Positions 5,597 to 11,643 of a DNA stretch of 11,643 nucleotides are shown one piece after another; positions within the stretch are counted from its first letter, which is position 1, and each line of letters begins with the position of its first letter. The DNA comes from DATELY01 sp035276085 (GTDB taxonomy: Bacteria > Pseudomonadota > Gammaproteobacteria > Steroidobacterales > Steroidobacteraceae): positions 1 through 11,643 of the forward strand of contig DATELY010000048.1 in the NCBI GenBank assembly GCA_035276085.1. Direction: 5' to 3'. Position numbers and translations under genes: made by a program. Under the pieces are notes generated by a model. That model was not told the DNA's origin, did not search any database, and saw only the letters and a program-made list of their open reading frames with translations.

Positions 5597-7522
5597 TCAT
5601 ACCTCCAAAATGGTCCGGCCGCGGCTCGCGACTTCGCGAACAAGTTTCTCGGCAAGCGCTTCCAGAGCGATCGCACCGAGATCCTTGCCGCTACGCGTGC
5701 GCACGGCCAGAGAGTTAGAACCTGCTTCGCGGTCGCCAGCTACGAATAAATAGGGGATGCGTTGCAGAGTGTGCTCGCGGATCTTAAAACCGACCTTCTC
5801 GTTCCGCAAGTCTGATTCAATTCGAAGCCCCTGATTTTTCAGGAATTCAGTTGCCCGTGCTGCGTACTCCGCTTGCGCGTCCGTGATGCTCATCACGACG
5901 CCCTGAACCGGAGCAAGCCACGTCGGGAAAGACCCGGCGTGTTCTTCGATGAGAATTCCCAGGAAGCGCTCGAGCGAACCGAAGATGGCCCGGTGCAGCA
6001 TAACCGGCACTTGGCGCGATCCGTCGGCGGCCACGTACTCGGCGCCCAATCGGCCGGGCATCGAAAAATCCACCTGAATCGTGCCGCATTGCCAGTACCG
6101 GCCGATCGAATCGCGCAGCGTGAATTCGACTTTCGGGCCGTAGAAGGCGCCCTCGCCGGGCTTTTCGTCCCAGGGCAATCCGCGGCTGTTCAAGGCTTGA
6201 GACAGGGCCTTCTCGGCTCGGTCCCACGCCTCATCCGAGCCGATGCGATTCGGCGGACGCGTCGCAAGTTTGTACGTCAACTCCTTGAAACCAAAGTCGT
6301 CGTACACCTTGTGCAGCAAATCGATGAACGTGCTCACCTCAGGCTGGATCTGCTCTTCCGTGCAAAAAATGTGGGCGTCATCCTGCACGAAGCCACGAAC
6401 GCGCATCAGCCCATGCAGCGCACCCGAGGCCTCGTTTCGATGGCAGGAGCCGAATTCTGCGAGCCGCAACGGCAGGTCGCGATAGCTTTTCACACCTTGG
6501 TTGTACACCTGGATGTGGCACGGGCAGTTCATCGGCTTGACGGCGAAGAGGCGCTTTTCGGACTCGGTGATGAACATGTCCGCGTGGAATTTGTCCCAGT
6601 GGCCCGACTTCTCCCACAGAGAACGATCCACCAGCTGGGGGGTGCGGATTTCCTTGTACCCATTCAAGCGCCACAGCTCACTCATGTAGTGCTGAACCGT
6701 CTGATACAGACGCCAGCCGCGCTCATGCCAGAACACCATGCCCGGCGCTTCTTCCTGGAGGTGAAAAAGATCCAGCGCCTTGCCGATGCGGCGATGATCG
6801 CGCTTCTCGGCTTCCTCCAGCCGCGTCAGATAGGCCTTCAGGCTCTTCTCATCCGGCCACGCGGTGCCGTAGATCCGCTGCAACATCTCGTTGCGCGAAT
6901 CGCCCCGCCAGTAGGCACCGGCCACCTTCATCAACTTGAACGCCTTCAGCTTTCCCGTGCTCGGCACGTGCGGACCGCGGCACAAGTCGACCCAGTTGTC
7001 CTGGCCGTACAGGCTGATGGCCTCGTTCGCCGGTATGCTGGCGATGATCTCCGCCTTGTAGTACTCGCCCTGATCCTTGAAGAATTTCACCGCGTCATCG
7101 CGCGACATGACTTGCCGCGTCACCTTGTAATCCGCGCGCGCGAGGTCCTTCATCTTCTCTTCGATCTGCGCCAGATCTTCCGGCGTGAAGGGACGTGAGA
7201 AGGAGAAGTCGTAATAGAAGCCGTCTTCGATCACGGGGCCGATCGTCACCTGCGCCTCCGGGAACAGCGTCTTCACCGCGTGTGCAAGCAGGTGCGCCGT
7301 GGAGTGGCGGATCGTGTCCAGACCTTCGGGATCCTTATCCGTGACGACGGCAACGGTGGCGTCGTTCTCGATCTCGAACGATGTATCCACGACTTTGCCG
7401 TCGACCTTGCCCGCCAGCGCCGCTTTGGCCAGCCCCGGACCGATACTGGTCGCCACCTGCTCCACCGTGACCGGGTGGGCAAATTCGCGGCGGCTGCCAT
7501 CGGGCAGAGTAATGACGGGCAT
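5597..7522 (-). CDS. thrS: Threonine--tRNA ligase
   Basis: A full-length, 641-residue class II synthetase that charges tRNA-Thr; E. coli ThrRS has 642. The TGS domain spans 1-61. The editing domain has HSTAH (His73, His77) and Cys181/His185, the residues used to hydrolyse Ser-tRNA-Thr. The catalytic core spans about 243-535, with zinc ligands Cys333, His384 and His510 and motif 2 Arg362 (CHRNEASGALHG). The anticodon-binding domain covers about 536-641. The ATG at 7522 gives the standard start MPVITLPDGS. No good Shine-Dalgarno precedes it, and the 94-nt leader back to tRNA-Val contains two stem-loops, which may matter because E. coli thrS represses its own translation through tRNA-like hairpins. 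It heads the operon, and its last codons contain the infC ribosome binding site. Confidence 0.98.
   Translation of the reverse strand: MPVITLPDGSRREFAHPVTVEQVATSIGPGLAKAALAGKVDGKVVDTSFEIENDATVAVVTDKDPEGLDTIRHSTAHLLAHAVKTLFPEAQVTIGPVIEDGFYYDFSFSRPFTPEDLAQIEEKMKDLARADYKVTRQVMSRDDAVKFFKDQGEYYKAEIIASIPANEAISLYGQDNWVDLCRGPHVPSTGKLKAFKLMKVAGAYWRGDSRNEMLQRIYGTAWPDEKSLKAYLTRLEEAEKRDHRRIGKALDLFHLQEEAPGMVFWHERGWRLYQTVQHYMSELWRLNGYKEIRTPQLVDRSLWEKSGHWDKFHADMFITESEKRLFAVKPMNCPCHIQVYNQGVKSYRDLPLRLAEFGSCHRNEASGALHGLMRVRGFVQDDAHIFCTEEQIQPEVSTFIDLLHKVYDDFGFKELTYKLATRPPNRIGSDEAWDRAEKALSQALNSRGLPWDEKPGEGAFYGPKVEFTLRDSIGRYWQCGTIQVDFSMPGRLGAEYVAADGSRQVPVMLHRAIFGSLERFLGILIEEHAGSFPTWLAPVQGVVMSITDAQAEYAARATEFLKNQGLRIESDLRNEKVGFKIREHTLQRIPYLFVAGDREAGSNSLAVRTRSGKDLGAIALEALAEKLVREVASRGRTILEV
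5602..5606 (-). promoter_or_regulatory. infC ribosome binding site GGAGG inside the end of thrS
   Basis: GGAGG at 5606-5602 forms part of the last sense codons of thrS (Leu-Glu-Val). It stands 8 nt before the ATC at 5593, an optimal spacing. It decides between the ATC start and the overlapping ATG at 5600, which is only 1 nt from GGAGG and opens a frame of just 14 codons. Confidence 0.8.
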
Positions 7523-7553
7523 AGCAGGAAAGCTCTGGCTGTGGGGTGCTGAG

Positions 7554-7609
7554 CGGAAACGGCTTTTCGAGCCGCTTCCGACCAGTCACGAATCCCACGT
7601 CATGGATTC
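7554..7609 (-). promoter_or_regulatory. Two stem-loops in the thrS leader (candidate translational operator)
   Basis: Distal to the gene, GAATCC (7609-7604) pairs with GGATTC (7595-7590) around the 8-nt loop ATGACGTG. Closer to the gene, CGGAAGCGGCT (7580-7570) pairs over 11 bp, with one G-U, with AGCCGTTTCCG (7564-7554) around the loop CGAAA, ending about 31 nt before the thrS ATG. Neither stem is followed by a U-run. E. coli ThrRS binds two hairpins upstream of its own start that mimic the tRNA-Thr anticodon arm. Here the distal loop contains CGT, a Thr anticodon triplet, but it is not centred as in a 7-nt anticodon loop. The hairpins are certain, the operator role is speculative. Confidence 0.4.
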
Positions 7610-7616
7610 ACGATGT

Positions 7617-7691
7617 TGGTGCGCGCGACAGGGATCGAACCTGTGACCCCCACCATGTCAAGGTGATGCTCTACCGCTGAGCTACGCGCGC
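7617..7691 (-). tRNA. tRNA-Val (anticodon GAC)
   Basis: Read on the minus strand this is a 75-nt cloverleaf. The acceptor stem GCGCGCG (7691-7685) pairs with CGCGCGC (7627-7621), followed by discriminator A (7620) and an encoded CCA (7619-7617). The anticodon stem TCACC/GGTGG encloses the loop TTGACAT, giving anticodon GAC for GUC and GUU valine codons. The T-loop TTCGATC is canonical. The gene lies between uvrB and thrS on the same strand, with a promoter immediately upstream. I see no terminator between it and thrS, so a tRNA-Val-thrS cotranscript is possible. Confidence 0.97.
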
Positions 7692-7706
7692 TAAAAAGGG
7701 CGGCAA

Positions 7707-7735
7707 AGGATAGCGGCGGGTCCGGGCAGTATCAA
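7707..7735 (-). promoter_or_regulatory. sigma70-type promoter for tRNA-Val
   Basis: On the minus strand TTGATA (7735-7730) and TATCCT (7712-7707) are separated by exactly 17 nt. They match the -35 and -10 consensus at five and four of six positions. The tRNA 5' end lies 15 nt past the -10, so the transcription start would fall only a few nt to about 10 nt upstream of the tRNA. The spacing and position make this the best promoter in the window. It may also feed the thrS operon by readthrough. Confidence 0.65.
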
Positions 7736-7784
7736 CACACTATGTGTACTCCCTCCCCCCGTTTCGCGAGCGACAGTTGGCGTG

Positions 7785-7803
7785 GGGGCGGATTCACCGC
7801 CCC
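7785..7803 (-). terminator. GC-rich hairpin just after uvrB (possible terminator)
   Basis: GGGGCGG (7791-7785 and its partner 7803-7797 on either strand) forms a perfect 7-bp stem around a 5-nt loop, starting 1 nt after the uvrB stop codon. Read on the minus strand it is followed by CACGCC rather than a U-run, so intrinsic termination is doubtful. It may instead stabilise the 3' end or assist factor-dependent termination. Confidence 0.35.
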
Positions 7804-7804
7804 T

Positions 7805-9838
7805 TTACCCCACTTTCTTCCCGGTAAGGCCCAACTCCACCTGCCGCAATTTCTGAATCTCATCCCTGAGCCGCGCGGCTTCCTCGAACTCCAGATTGCG
7901 CGCGTGCTTGTACATCTCCTGCTCCAGCTTCTTGATGCGCCGGACCGCCTGCTCGGGCGTGAGACTTTCGTAGCTGCCGCGCACATCGGCCACCTTGGCC
8001 TTCTTGTCCCGCGACGCCTCGCTGTGTGCGCCCTCCATGATGTCGGCGATCGCCTTCTGGATGCCACGCGGTGTAATACCGTGCTGCTCGTTGAACTCGA
8101 TCTGCTTCTGCCGCCGTCGTGAGGTCTCCTCGAGCGCGCGTTGAATCGAACCGGTCATCCGATCGGCATACAGAATGGCGCGGCCGTTCAAATTGCGCGC
8201 TGCACGACCGATCGTCTGGATCAGCGAGTTCTCCGAGCGCAGGAAGCCTTCCTTGTCCGCATCGAGAATGGCGACGAGCGAAACCTCCGGCATATCCAAT
8301 CCCTCGCGCAGCAGATTGATGCCGACGAGCACGTCGAACTTGCCCAATCGCAGGTCGCGGATGATCTCCGTACGCTCGACCGTATCGATATCCGAGTGCA
8401 GATATCGGACCTTCACGTTGTGCTCGTCCAGGTATTCGGTGAGGTCCTCCGCCATGCGTTTCGTCAGCGTCGTGATCAGCACGCGCTCGTTGCGCTCGAC
8501 GCAGAGCTTGATCTCCGACAGCACATCGTCGACCTGCGTTCGTACGGGACGCACGTCGACATTCGGATCCACCAGGCCCGTCGGCCTTACAAGCTGTTCG
8601 ACGACTTGCCCCGAGCCCTTCAACTCGTACGGTCCCGGGGTCGCCGAGACGAAGATCATCTGCGGCGCGAGGTGCTCCCATTCATCGAAGCGCAGCGGCC
8701 GGTTGTCGAGTGCAGACGGCAAACGAAACCCGTACTCGACCAACGTTTCCTTGCGCGATCGATCGCCCCGATACATCGCCCCGAGCTGCGGAATGGTCTG
8801 GTGACTTTCGTCGACCACGAGCAACGCATTTTCGGGCAAATAGTCGAACAAGCACGGTGGTGGCTCGCCGGCGTTTCGACCCGACAAATAGCGCGAGTAG
8901 TTCTCGATGCCGTTGCAATAGCCGAGCTCTTTCATCATTTCCAGATCGAAGCGCGTGCGTTGCTCCAGGCGCTGTGCTTCCACCAGTTTGCCCGACGATC
9001 TGAGCTGCTCCAGTCGCTCGTGCAGCTCTTCTCGAATCTGATCCACCGCGCGGATCAATCGCTCCTTCGGCGTCACGTAATGCGACGACGGGAAGATGGT
9101 CACACGCGGCACCTTGCGCTGAATCTCGCCGGTCAGCGGATCGAACCACAGCAGCGAATCGACGGTGTCGTCGAACAGCTCGATGCGCACGGCATCCCGC
9201 TCCGACTCCGCGGGAAACACATCGATCACATCGCCGCGCACGCGATACGTTCCCTGGGTGAGATCCAGCTCGTTGCGTTTGTACTGCATGTCGGCGAGTC
9301 GACGCAGGATGCGACGCTGATCGAGCCGATCGCCACGCGACAGATGCAGCACCATCTGCAGATACGACTCGGGATCGCCCAGGCCGTAGATGGCGGACAC
9401 GGTTGCAACGATGATCGCGTCCCGCCGCTCCAGCAGCGCCTTCGTCGCCGACAAGCGCATCTGCTCGATGTGCTCATTGATCGATGAATCCTTCTCGATA
9501 TACGTGTCCGATGACGGCACGTATGCCTCCGGCTGGTAGTAGTCGTAGTACGACACGAAGTACTCGACCGCGTTGTTCGGGAAGAACTCCTTGAACTCCC
9601 CATACAGCTGCGCAGCCAGCGTCTTGTTGTGCGCGAGAACCATCGTGGGCCGCTGAATCTGCTGGATCACGTTTGCGACCGTGAACGTCTTGCCCGACCC
9701 CGTCACGCCCAGCAGCGTCTGATGCGCGAGGCCCGATTGGATACCCTCGACCAACGCGGCAATCGCCTGCGGCTGATCGCCGGACGGCTGATATCCGCCC
9801 TGCAAAGAGAACGGGATCTGGTCTTGCTCGATCTTCAT
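7805..9838 (-). CDS. uvrB: UvrABC system protein B (excinuclease subunit B)
   Basis: A 677-residue helicase-fold ATPase of nucleotide excision repair. It receives damaged DNA from UvrA, verifies the lesion and recruits UvrC; E. coli UvrB has 673 residues. Walker A GVTGSGKT is at 44-51. The damage-probing beta-hairpin YYDYYQPEAYVP is at 97-108, the Walker B-type DESH at 343-346 and helicase motif VI QTIGRAARN at 541-549. The C-terminal UVR coiled-coil motif at about 629-664 contacts UvrC. The ATG at 9838 gives MKIEQDQIPFSLQGGY, where family similarity begins, with GGGAG about 4 nt upstream. A farther in-frame ATG at 9904 would add 22 residues unlike UvrB. It is divergent from the aminotransferase gene. 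No LexA-type CTGT-N8-ACAG box is seen upstream, so SOS control is not supported here. Confidence 0.98.
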   Translation of the reverse strand: MKIEQDQIPFSLQGGYQPSGDQPQAIAALVEGIQSGLAHQTLLGVTGSGKTFTVANVIQQIQRPTMVLAHNKTLAAQLYGEFKEFFPNNAVEYFVSYYDYYQPEAYVPSSDTYIEKDSSINEHIEQMRLSATKALLERRDAIIVATVSAIYGLGDPESYLQMVLHLSRGDRLDQRRILRRLADMQYKRNELDLTQGTYRVRGDVIDVFPAESERDAVRIELFDDTVDSLLWFDPLTGEIQRKVPRVTIFPSSHYVTPKERLIRAVDQIREELHERLEQLRSSGKLVEAQRLEQRTRFDLEMMKELGYCNGIENYSRYLSGRNAGEPPPCLFDYLPENALLVVDESHQTIPQLGAMYRGDRSRKETLVEYGFRLPSALDNRPLRFDEWEHLAPQMIFVSATPGPYELKGSGQVVEQLVRPTGLVDPNVDVRPVRTQVDDVLSEIKLCVERNERVLITTLTKRMAEDLTEYLDEHNVKVRYLHSDIDTVERTEIIRDLRLGKFDVLVGINLLREGLDMPEVSLVAILDADKEGFLRSENSLIQTIGRAARNLNGRAILYADRMTGSIQRALEETSRRRQKQIEFNEQHGITPRGIQKAIADIMEGAHSEASRDKKAKVADVRGSYESLTPEQAVRRIKKLEQEMYKHARNLEFEEAARLRDEIQKLRQVELGLTGKKVG

Positions 9839-9918
9839 GCGTCTCCCGAAGCGAGGATGGGTGAAGCGGTCGGGCGCTTGCCCGTAAACTACGAGCAATT
9901 CCATTCGGCGAAGCCATC
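9839..9918. promoter_or_regulatory. Divergent intergenic region between uvrB and the aminotransferase
   Basis: These 80 nt must hold the start signals for both divergent genes, unless uvrB is served from farther away. A 5-bp inverted repeat, CGGGC-GCTT-GCCCG (9871-9884), is present and TAAACT (9885-9890) is a weak plus-strand -10 candidate without a matching -35. I cannot assign either promoter with confidence. Confidence 0.3.
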
Positions 9919-11103
9919 ATGAGTCTAACAGTCTCGCGCCGCGTTCAACGCGTGAAGCCCTCCCCCACCGTTGCCCTGACCGGGCGCGTGGCGAAGCTGC
10001 TGGCAGCCGGCAAAGACATCGTGAATCTGGGGGTGGGCGAGCCGGATTTCGATACGCCGAACCCCATCGCAGATGCGGGCGTGGACGCGATCCGCAAAGG
10101 TCACACGCGCTACACGCCAGTCGACGGCACGGCAGAGCTCAAAGATGCGGTGATCGCGAAGTTCCGCCGCGAAAACGAACTGCAGTACGGCCGCGAGCAC
10201 ATCCTGATTTCTTCAGGGGCAAAACAGTCGCTCTATAACCTGGTCATGGCGGTCGTCGATCCCGGCGATGAAGTCGTGATCCCGGCCCCTTATTGGGTTT
10301 CCTATCCAGACATGGTGCTGCTCGCGGACGGTGTGCCCGTAACGCCCTACGCGGGACCGGAACATGGCTACAAGCTCACGCCACGACAACTCGAAGCTGC
10401 GCTGACCACTAAAACCCGGCTCTTCATATTGAACAGCCCCAACAACCCCAGCGGCGCCGCCTATACGCGAGCGGAGCTGCGTGCCCTCGGCGCTGTGTTG
10501 GTGAAGTTTCCACGGGTGCTGGTCTGCACTGACGAGATGTACGAGCACATCTATTGGGCCGACGAGCCGTTCACGAGCTTCGCGCAGGCCTGTCCTGAAT
10601 TATTCGAACGCACGATCACCGTCAACGGCGTCTCGAAGGCGTATGCAATGACGGGCTGGCGCATCGGTTATTGCGGCGGACCGACCGACATCGTGCGCGC
10701 CATGTCGACCATTCAAAGTCAAAGCACATCCAGTGCATCAGCGATTTCGCAGCAGGCCGCGACAGCCGCCTTGAACGGCGACCAGGGCTGCGTACAGGAA
10801 ATGAACCGCGCCTTTCGCGCGCGTCACGATCATCTCGTCGCGGGATTGAACCGCATCCCTGGCATTACCTGTTTGCCGGGCGCGGGAACGTTCTATGCGC
10901 TCGCGAACGTGCAGGGCGCCATGACCCGACTGGGTTTGAGCGACGATCAGGCGTTCGCTGAGCGATTGCTCGATGCGGGTGTGGCCGGCGTACCTGGCAG
11001 CGGGTTCGGCGCACCGGGCCATCTGCGACTGTCCTTCGCGTGCAGTCTGCAGACGATCGAAGAAGCGCTCCGCCGGATAAGAACCACCATCGAAGCCGCT
11101 TAG
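9919..11103 (+). CDS. Class I pyridoxal-phosphate aminotransferase, aspartate aminotransferase type
   Basis: A 394-residue fold-type I PLP enzyme of the I-beta aspartate aminotransferase group. It should interconvert aspartate and 2-oxoglutarate with oxaloacetate and glutamate in the cytosol. The N-terminus SLTVSRRVQRVKPSPTVAL and GVGEPDFDTP (38-47) are family hallmarks. The PLP site shows the SSGAKQSL loop at 98-105, Trp126, Asn175/Asn176 in SPNNPSG, Asp205 and Tyr208 in TDEMYEH, and the Schiff-base Lys240 in NGVSKAYAMTGWRIGY. Arg370 (HLRLSFA) should bind the substrate alpha-carboxylate. Some I-beta members also act as prephenate aminotransferases, so substrate range is open. The ATG at 9919 gives the usual start but lacks a clear Shine-Dalgarno. 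It is divergent from uvrB, and no intrinsic terminator is seen downstream. Confidence 0.94.
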   Translation: MSLTVSRRVQRVKPSPTVALTGRVAKLLAAGKDIVNLGVGEPDFDTPNPIADAGVDAIRKGHTRYTPVDGTAELKDAVIAKFRRENELQYGREHILISSGAKQSLYNLVMAVVDPGDEVVIPAPYWVSYPDMVLLADGVPVTPYAGPEHGYKLTPRQLEAALTTKTRLFILNSPNNPSGAAYTRAELRALGAVLVKFPRVLVCTDEMYEHIYWADEPFTSFAQACPELFERTITVNGVSKAYAMTGWRIGYCGGPTDIVRAMSTIQSQSTSSASAISQQAATAALNGDQGCVQEMNRAFRARHDHLVAGLNRIPGITCLPGAGTFYALANVQGAMTRLGLSDDQAFAERLLDAGVAGVPGSGFGAPGHLRLSFACSLQTIEEALRRIRTTIEAA

Positions 11104-11182
11104 CGCTTGGCTCGACCGACACCGGATTGCGTAGGCTTCGTTAGGGATTTGTCTACCGCTCGTTACGGTCGGGATCTGGCAG

Positions 11183-11210
11183 GCAGAGCCAGCGGCGAGC
11201 CGTACTCTGC
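11183..11210 (+). other. Inverted repeat downstream of the aminotransferase
   Basis: GCAGAG (11183-11188) pairs with CTCTGC (11205-11210), and the interior contains a further short GGC/GCC pairing. No U-run follows, so it is at best a weak or factor-dependent termination structure. The remainder of the 139-nt gap 11104-11242 shows no feature I can support. Confidence 0.25.
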
Positions 11211-11242
11211 GCCCTCCGGTATGGACACGAGCGGTCGCAACC

Positions 11243-11416
11243 ATGAGCAAAAAGGTCAGTCGCAACCCGTCGGATTACTCCGTCCAAATCTGGACGCTGG
11301 TCGCTCGCCGCGGCATGTCGCTCGCCGACGCAGCGCGCCACATGGACACCAGCCGCTGGCGCGTGGAACGCATCGTGCTGGGCGTCAGCCGCCGCAACAC
11401 GAGTCGCTGGTTGTGA
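11243..11416 (+). CDS. Small basic helix-turn-helix-like protein (57 residues)
   Basis: A short ATG-to-TGA frame encoding 57 residues, starting MSKKVSRNPSDYSVQIWTLV. Residues 24-45 (GMSLADAARHMD, then TSRWRVERIV) read like a helix-turn-helix: paired Ala in the first helix, a turn at Asp-Thr-Ser, then a basic Arg/Trp recognition helix. The protein has 12 Arg/Lys against 4 Asp/Glu, consistent with nucleic-acid binding. Third codon positions are strongly G/C, as in the neighbouring real genes, whereas overlapping frames give low-complexity Arg/Pro/His-rich translations typical of shadows. The ribosome binding site is weak (GAGCGG about 7-12 nt upstream). I do not recognise a named family. It could be an orphan regulator, or the remnant of one, between the aminotransferase and tRNA-Asn. 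Confidence 0.55.
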   Translation: MSKKVSRNPSDYSVQIWTLVARRGMSLADAARHMDTSRWRVERIVLGVSRRNTSRWL

Positions 11417-11435
11417 CCCAAGCCCACTCCGTTCC

Positions 11436-11465
11436 TTGACACACCATAACCCCAGTCCGCAAAAT
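11436..11465 (+). promoter_or_regulatory. Candidate promoter of tRNA-Asn
   Basis: A perfect -35 TTGACA (11436-11441) is followed after 18 nt by CAAAAT (11460-11465), four of six matches to the -10 consensus. CCCGCGCC comes next, a GC-rich discriminator. The transcription start would lie near 11472, leaving a leader of about 29 nt before the tRNA. An alternative -10, GATAAT (11477-11482), has no matching -35 at normal spacing. Confidence 0.5.
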
Positions 11466-11500
11466 CCCGCGCCTTCGATAATCCCCTGTCTTGCTTCTGT

Positions 11501-11575
11501 TCCCCGGTAGCTCAGTGGTAGAGCGACGGACTGTTAATCCGTTGGTCGGCGGTTCGAATCCGTCCCGGGGAGCCA
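11501..11575 (+). tRNA. tRNA-Asn (anticodon GTT)
   Basis: A 75-nt cloverleaf. The acceptor stem TCCCCGG (11501-11507) pairs with CCGGGGA (11565-11571), followed by discriminator G and an encoded CCA (11573-11575). The anticodon stem ACGGA/TCCGT encloses the loop CTGTTAA, giving anticodon GTT for both asparagine codons. The T-loop TTCGAAT is canonical. tRNA 3' ends are frequent tyrosine-integrase attachment sites, and the sequence just beyond this one changes character (tandem repeat at 11623-11643). Confidence 0.97.
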
Positions 11576-11622
11576 TTGGAACAGCGACTTAGCGGCGTCT
11601 CCTCAGCTTTAGTATCGCCGTT

Positions 11623-11643
11623 TGTTTCCCAAATGTTTCCCAA
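11623..11643 (+). repeat. Tandem direct repeat of TGTTTCCCAAA at the window end
   Basis: TGTTTCCCAAA (11623-11633) is followed immediately by TGTTTCCCAA (11634-11643), the second copy being cut by the window edge. The flank 11601-11643 has about 44 percent G+C, lower than the genes around it. The repeat begins 48 nt after the tRNA-Asn CCA. Short tandem repeats beside a tRNA 3' end can be arm-type binding sites of a tyrosine integrase. No integrase gene is in the window, so that reading is an inference. Confidence 0.6.

Noticed and set aside
5556..5600. 14-codon ATG frame (MTHRCSYRKAHPAQ) overlapping the infC start
   Set aside because: GGAGG is only 1 nt from this ATG, too close for initiation, and the frame stops at once. 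The ATC at 5593 has the right spacing and leads into IF3.
5873..7198. 441-codon plus-strand open frame antisense to thrS
   Set aside because: It lacks any recognisable domain and mirrors the codon structure of ThrRS on the other strand.
8141..9487. 448-codon plus-strand open frame antisense to uvrB
   Set aside because: It is opposite a full-length UvrB with all motifs, and its composition (Gln/Arg/His-rich) is typical of shadow frames.
9839..9904. 22-residue N-terminal extension of uvrB from the ATG at 9904
   Set aside because: UvrB similarity begins at MKIEQDQIPF (ATG at 9838), which has a GGGAG ribosome binding site. The extension also uses most of the 80-nt divergent promoter region.
9839..9918. 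LexA (SOS) box upstream of uvrB
   Set aside because: No CTGT-N8-ACAG-like palindrome is present. The only inverted repeat (CGGGC/GCCCG) does not resemble known LexA sites.
11107..11439. 110-codon plus-strand frame starting MARPTPDCVG after the aminotransferase
   Set aside because: It overlaps the more coding-like 57-residue frame in another register, is rich in Arg/Pro/His/Gly with no domain, and has no ribosome binding site that I can see.
11385..11576. 63-codon open frame on the minus strand across tRNA-Asn (starts MAPRDGFEPPTNGL)
   Set aside because: It is the antisense translation of the tRNA gene, a well-known spurious protein pattern. The tRNA cloverleaf explains the sequence.
1..11643. 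CRISPR arrays, insertion sequences, toxin-antitoxin or defence genes
   Set aside because: I searched for regularly spaced repeats, transposase motifs and defence-type domains and saw none. The window is core housekeeping DNA apart from the flank after tRNA-Asn.

Overview
The window is a compact, GC-rich housekeeping segment of a bacterial chromosome. It carries three tRNA genes and ten recognisable protein genes, plus one probable small protein. The gene order thrS-infC-rpmI-rplT-pheS-pheT-ihfA-merR-like followed by tRNA-Pro, together with IHF alpha (a proteobacterial protein), points to a gammaproteobacterium. The base composition and protein style fit the Xanthomonadales/Nevskiales/Steroidobacter side of that class. 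That finer placement is an inference from memory, not a measured result.

Minus-strand block, read from right to left. uvrB (9838 to 7805) encodes the damage-recognition helicase of nucleotide excision repair. tRNA-Val(GAC) (7691 to 7617) follows with a clear sigma70-type promoter. After a 94-nt leader holding two stem-loops comes the translation operon: thrS (7522 to 5597), infC (5593 to 5069), rpmI (4958 to 4761), rplT (4749 to 4390), pheS (4247 to 3219), pheT (3211 to 848), ihfA (845 to 543) and a MerR-family regulator (562 to 206). tRNA-Pro(GGG) (77 to 1) ends at the window edge and has its own possible promoter. Most junctions are tight: 3 nt between thrS and infC, 11 nt between rpmI and rplT, 7 nt between pheS and pheT, 2 nt between pheT and ihfA, and a 20-nt overlap between ihfA and merR. 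The two loose junctions, infC-rpmI (110 nt) and rplT-pheS (142 nt), both contain strong hairpins. They lie where other gammaproteobacteria place L20 autoregulation and pheST attenuation.

Plus-strand block. An I-beta class aspartate aminotransferase (9919-11103) is divergent from uvrB across 80 nt. It is followed by a probable 57-residue basic helix-turn-helix-like protein (11243-11416) and tRNA-Asn(GTT) (11501-11575). Just beyond tRNA-Asn the base composition drops and a tandem 11-nt repeat runs into the window end, so a tRNA-linked integration site may begin there.

Functionally this is an operon of translation genes (two aminoacyl-tRNA synthetases, initiation factor 3, two 50S proteins) joined to a nucleoid protein and a regulator. 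I see no novel defence, mobile or biosynthetic system. The points worth a second look are the non-AUG infC start, the structured leaders, the small HTH-like gene and the repeat at the tRNA-Asn flank.
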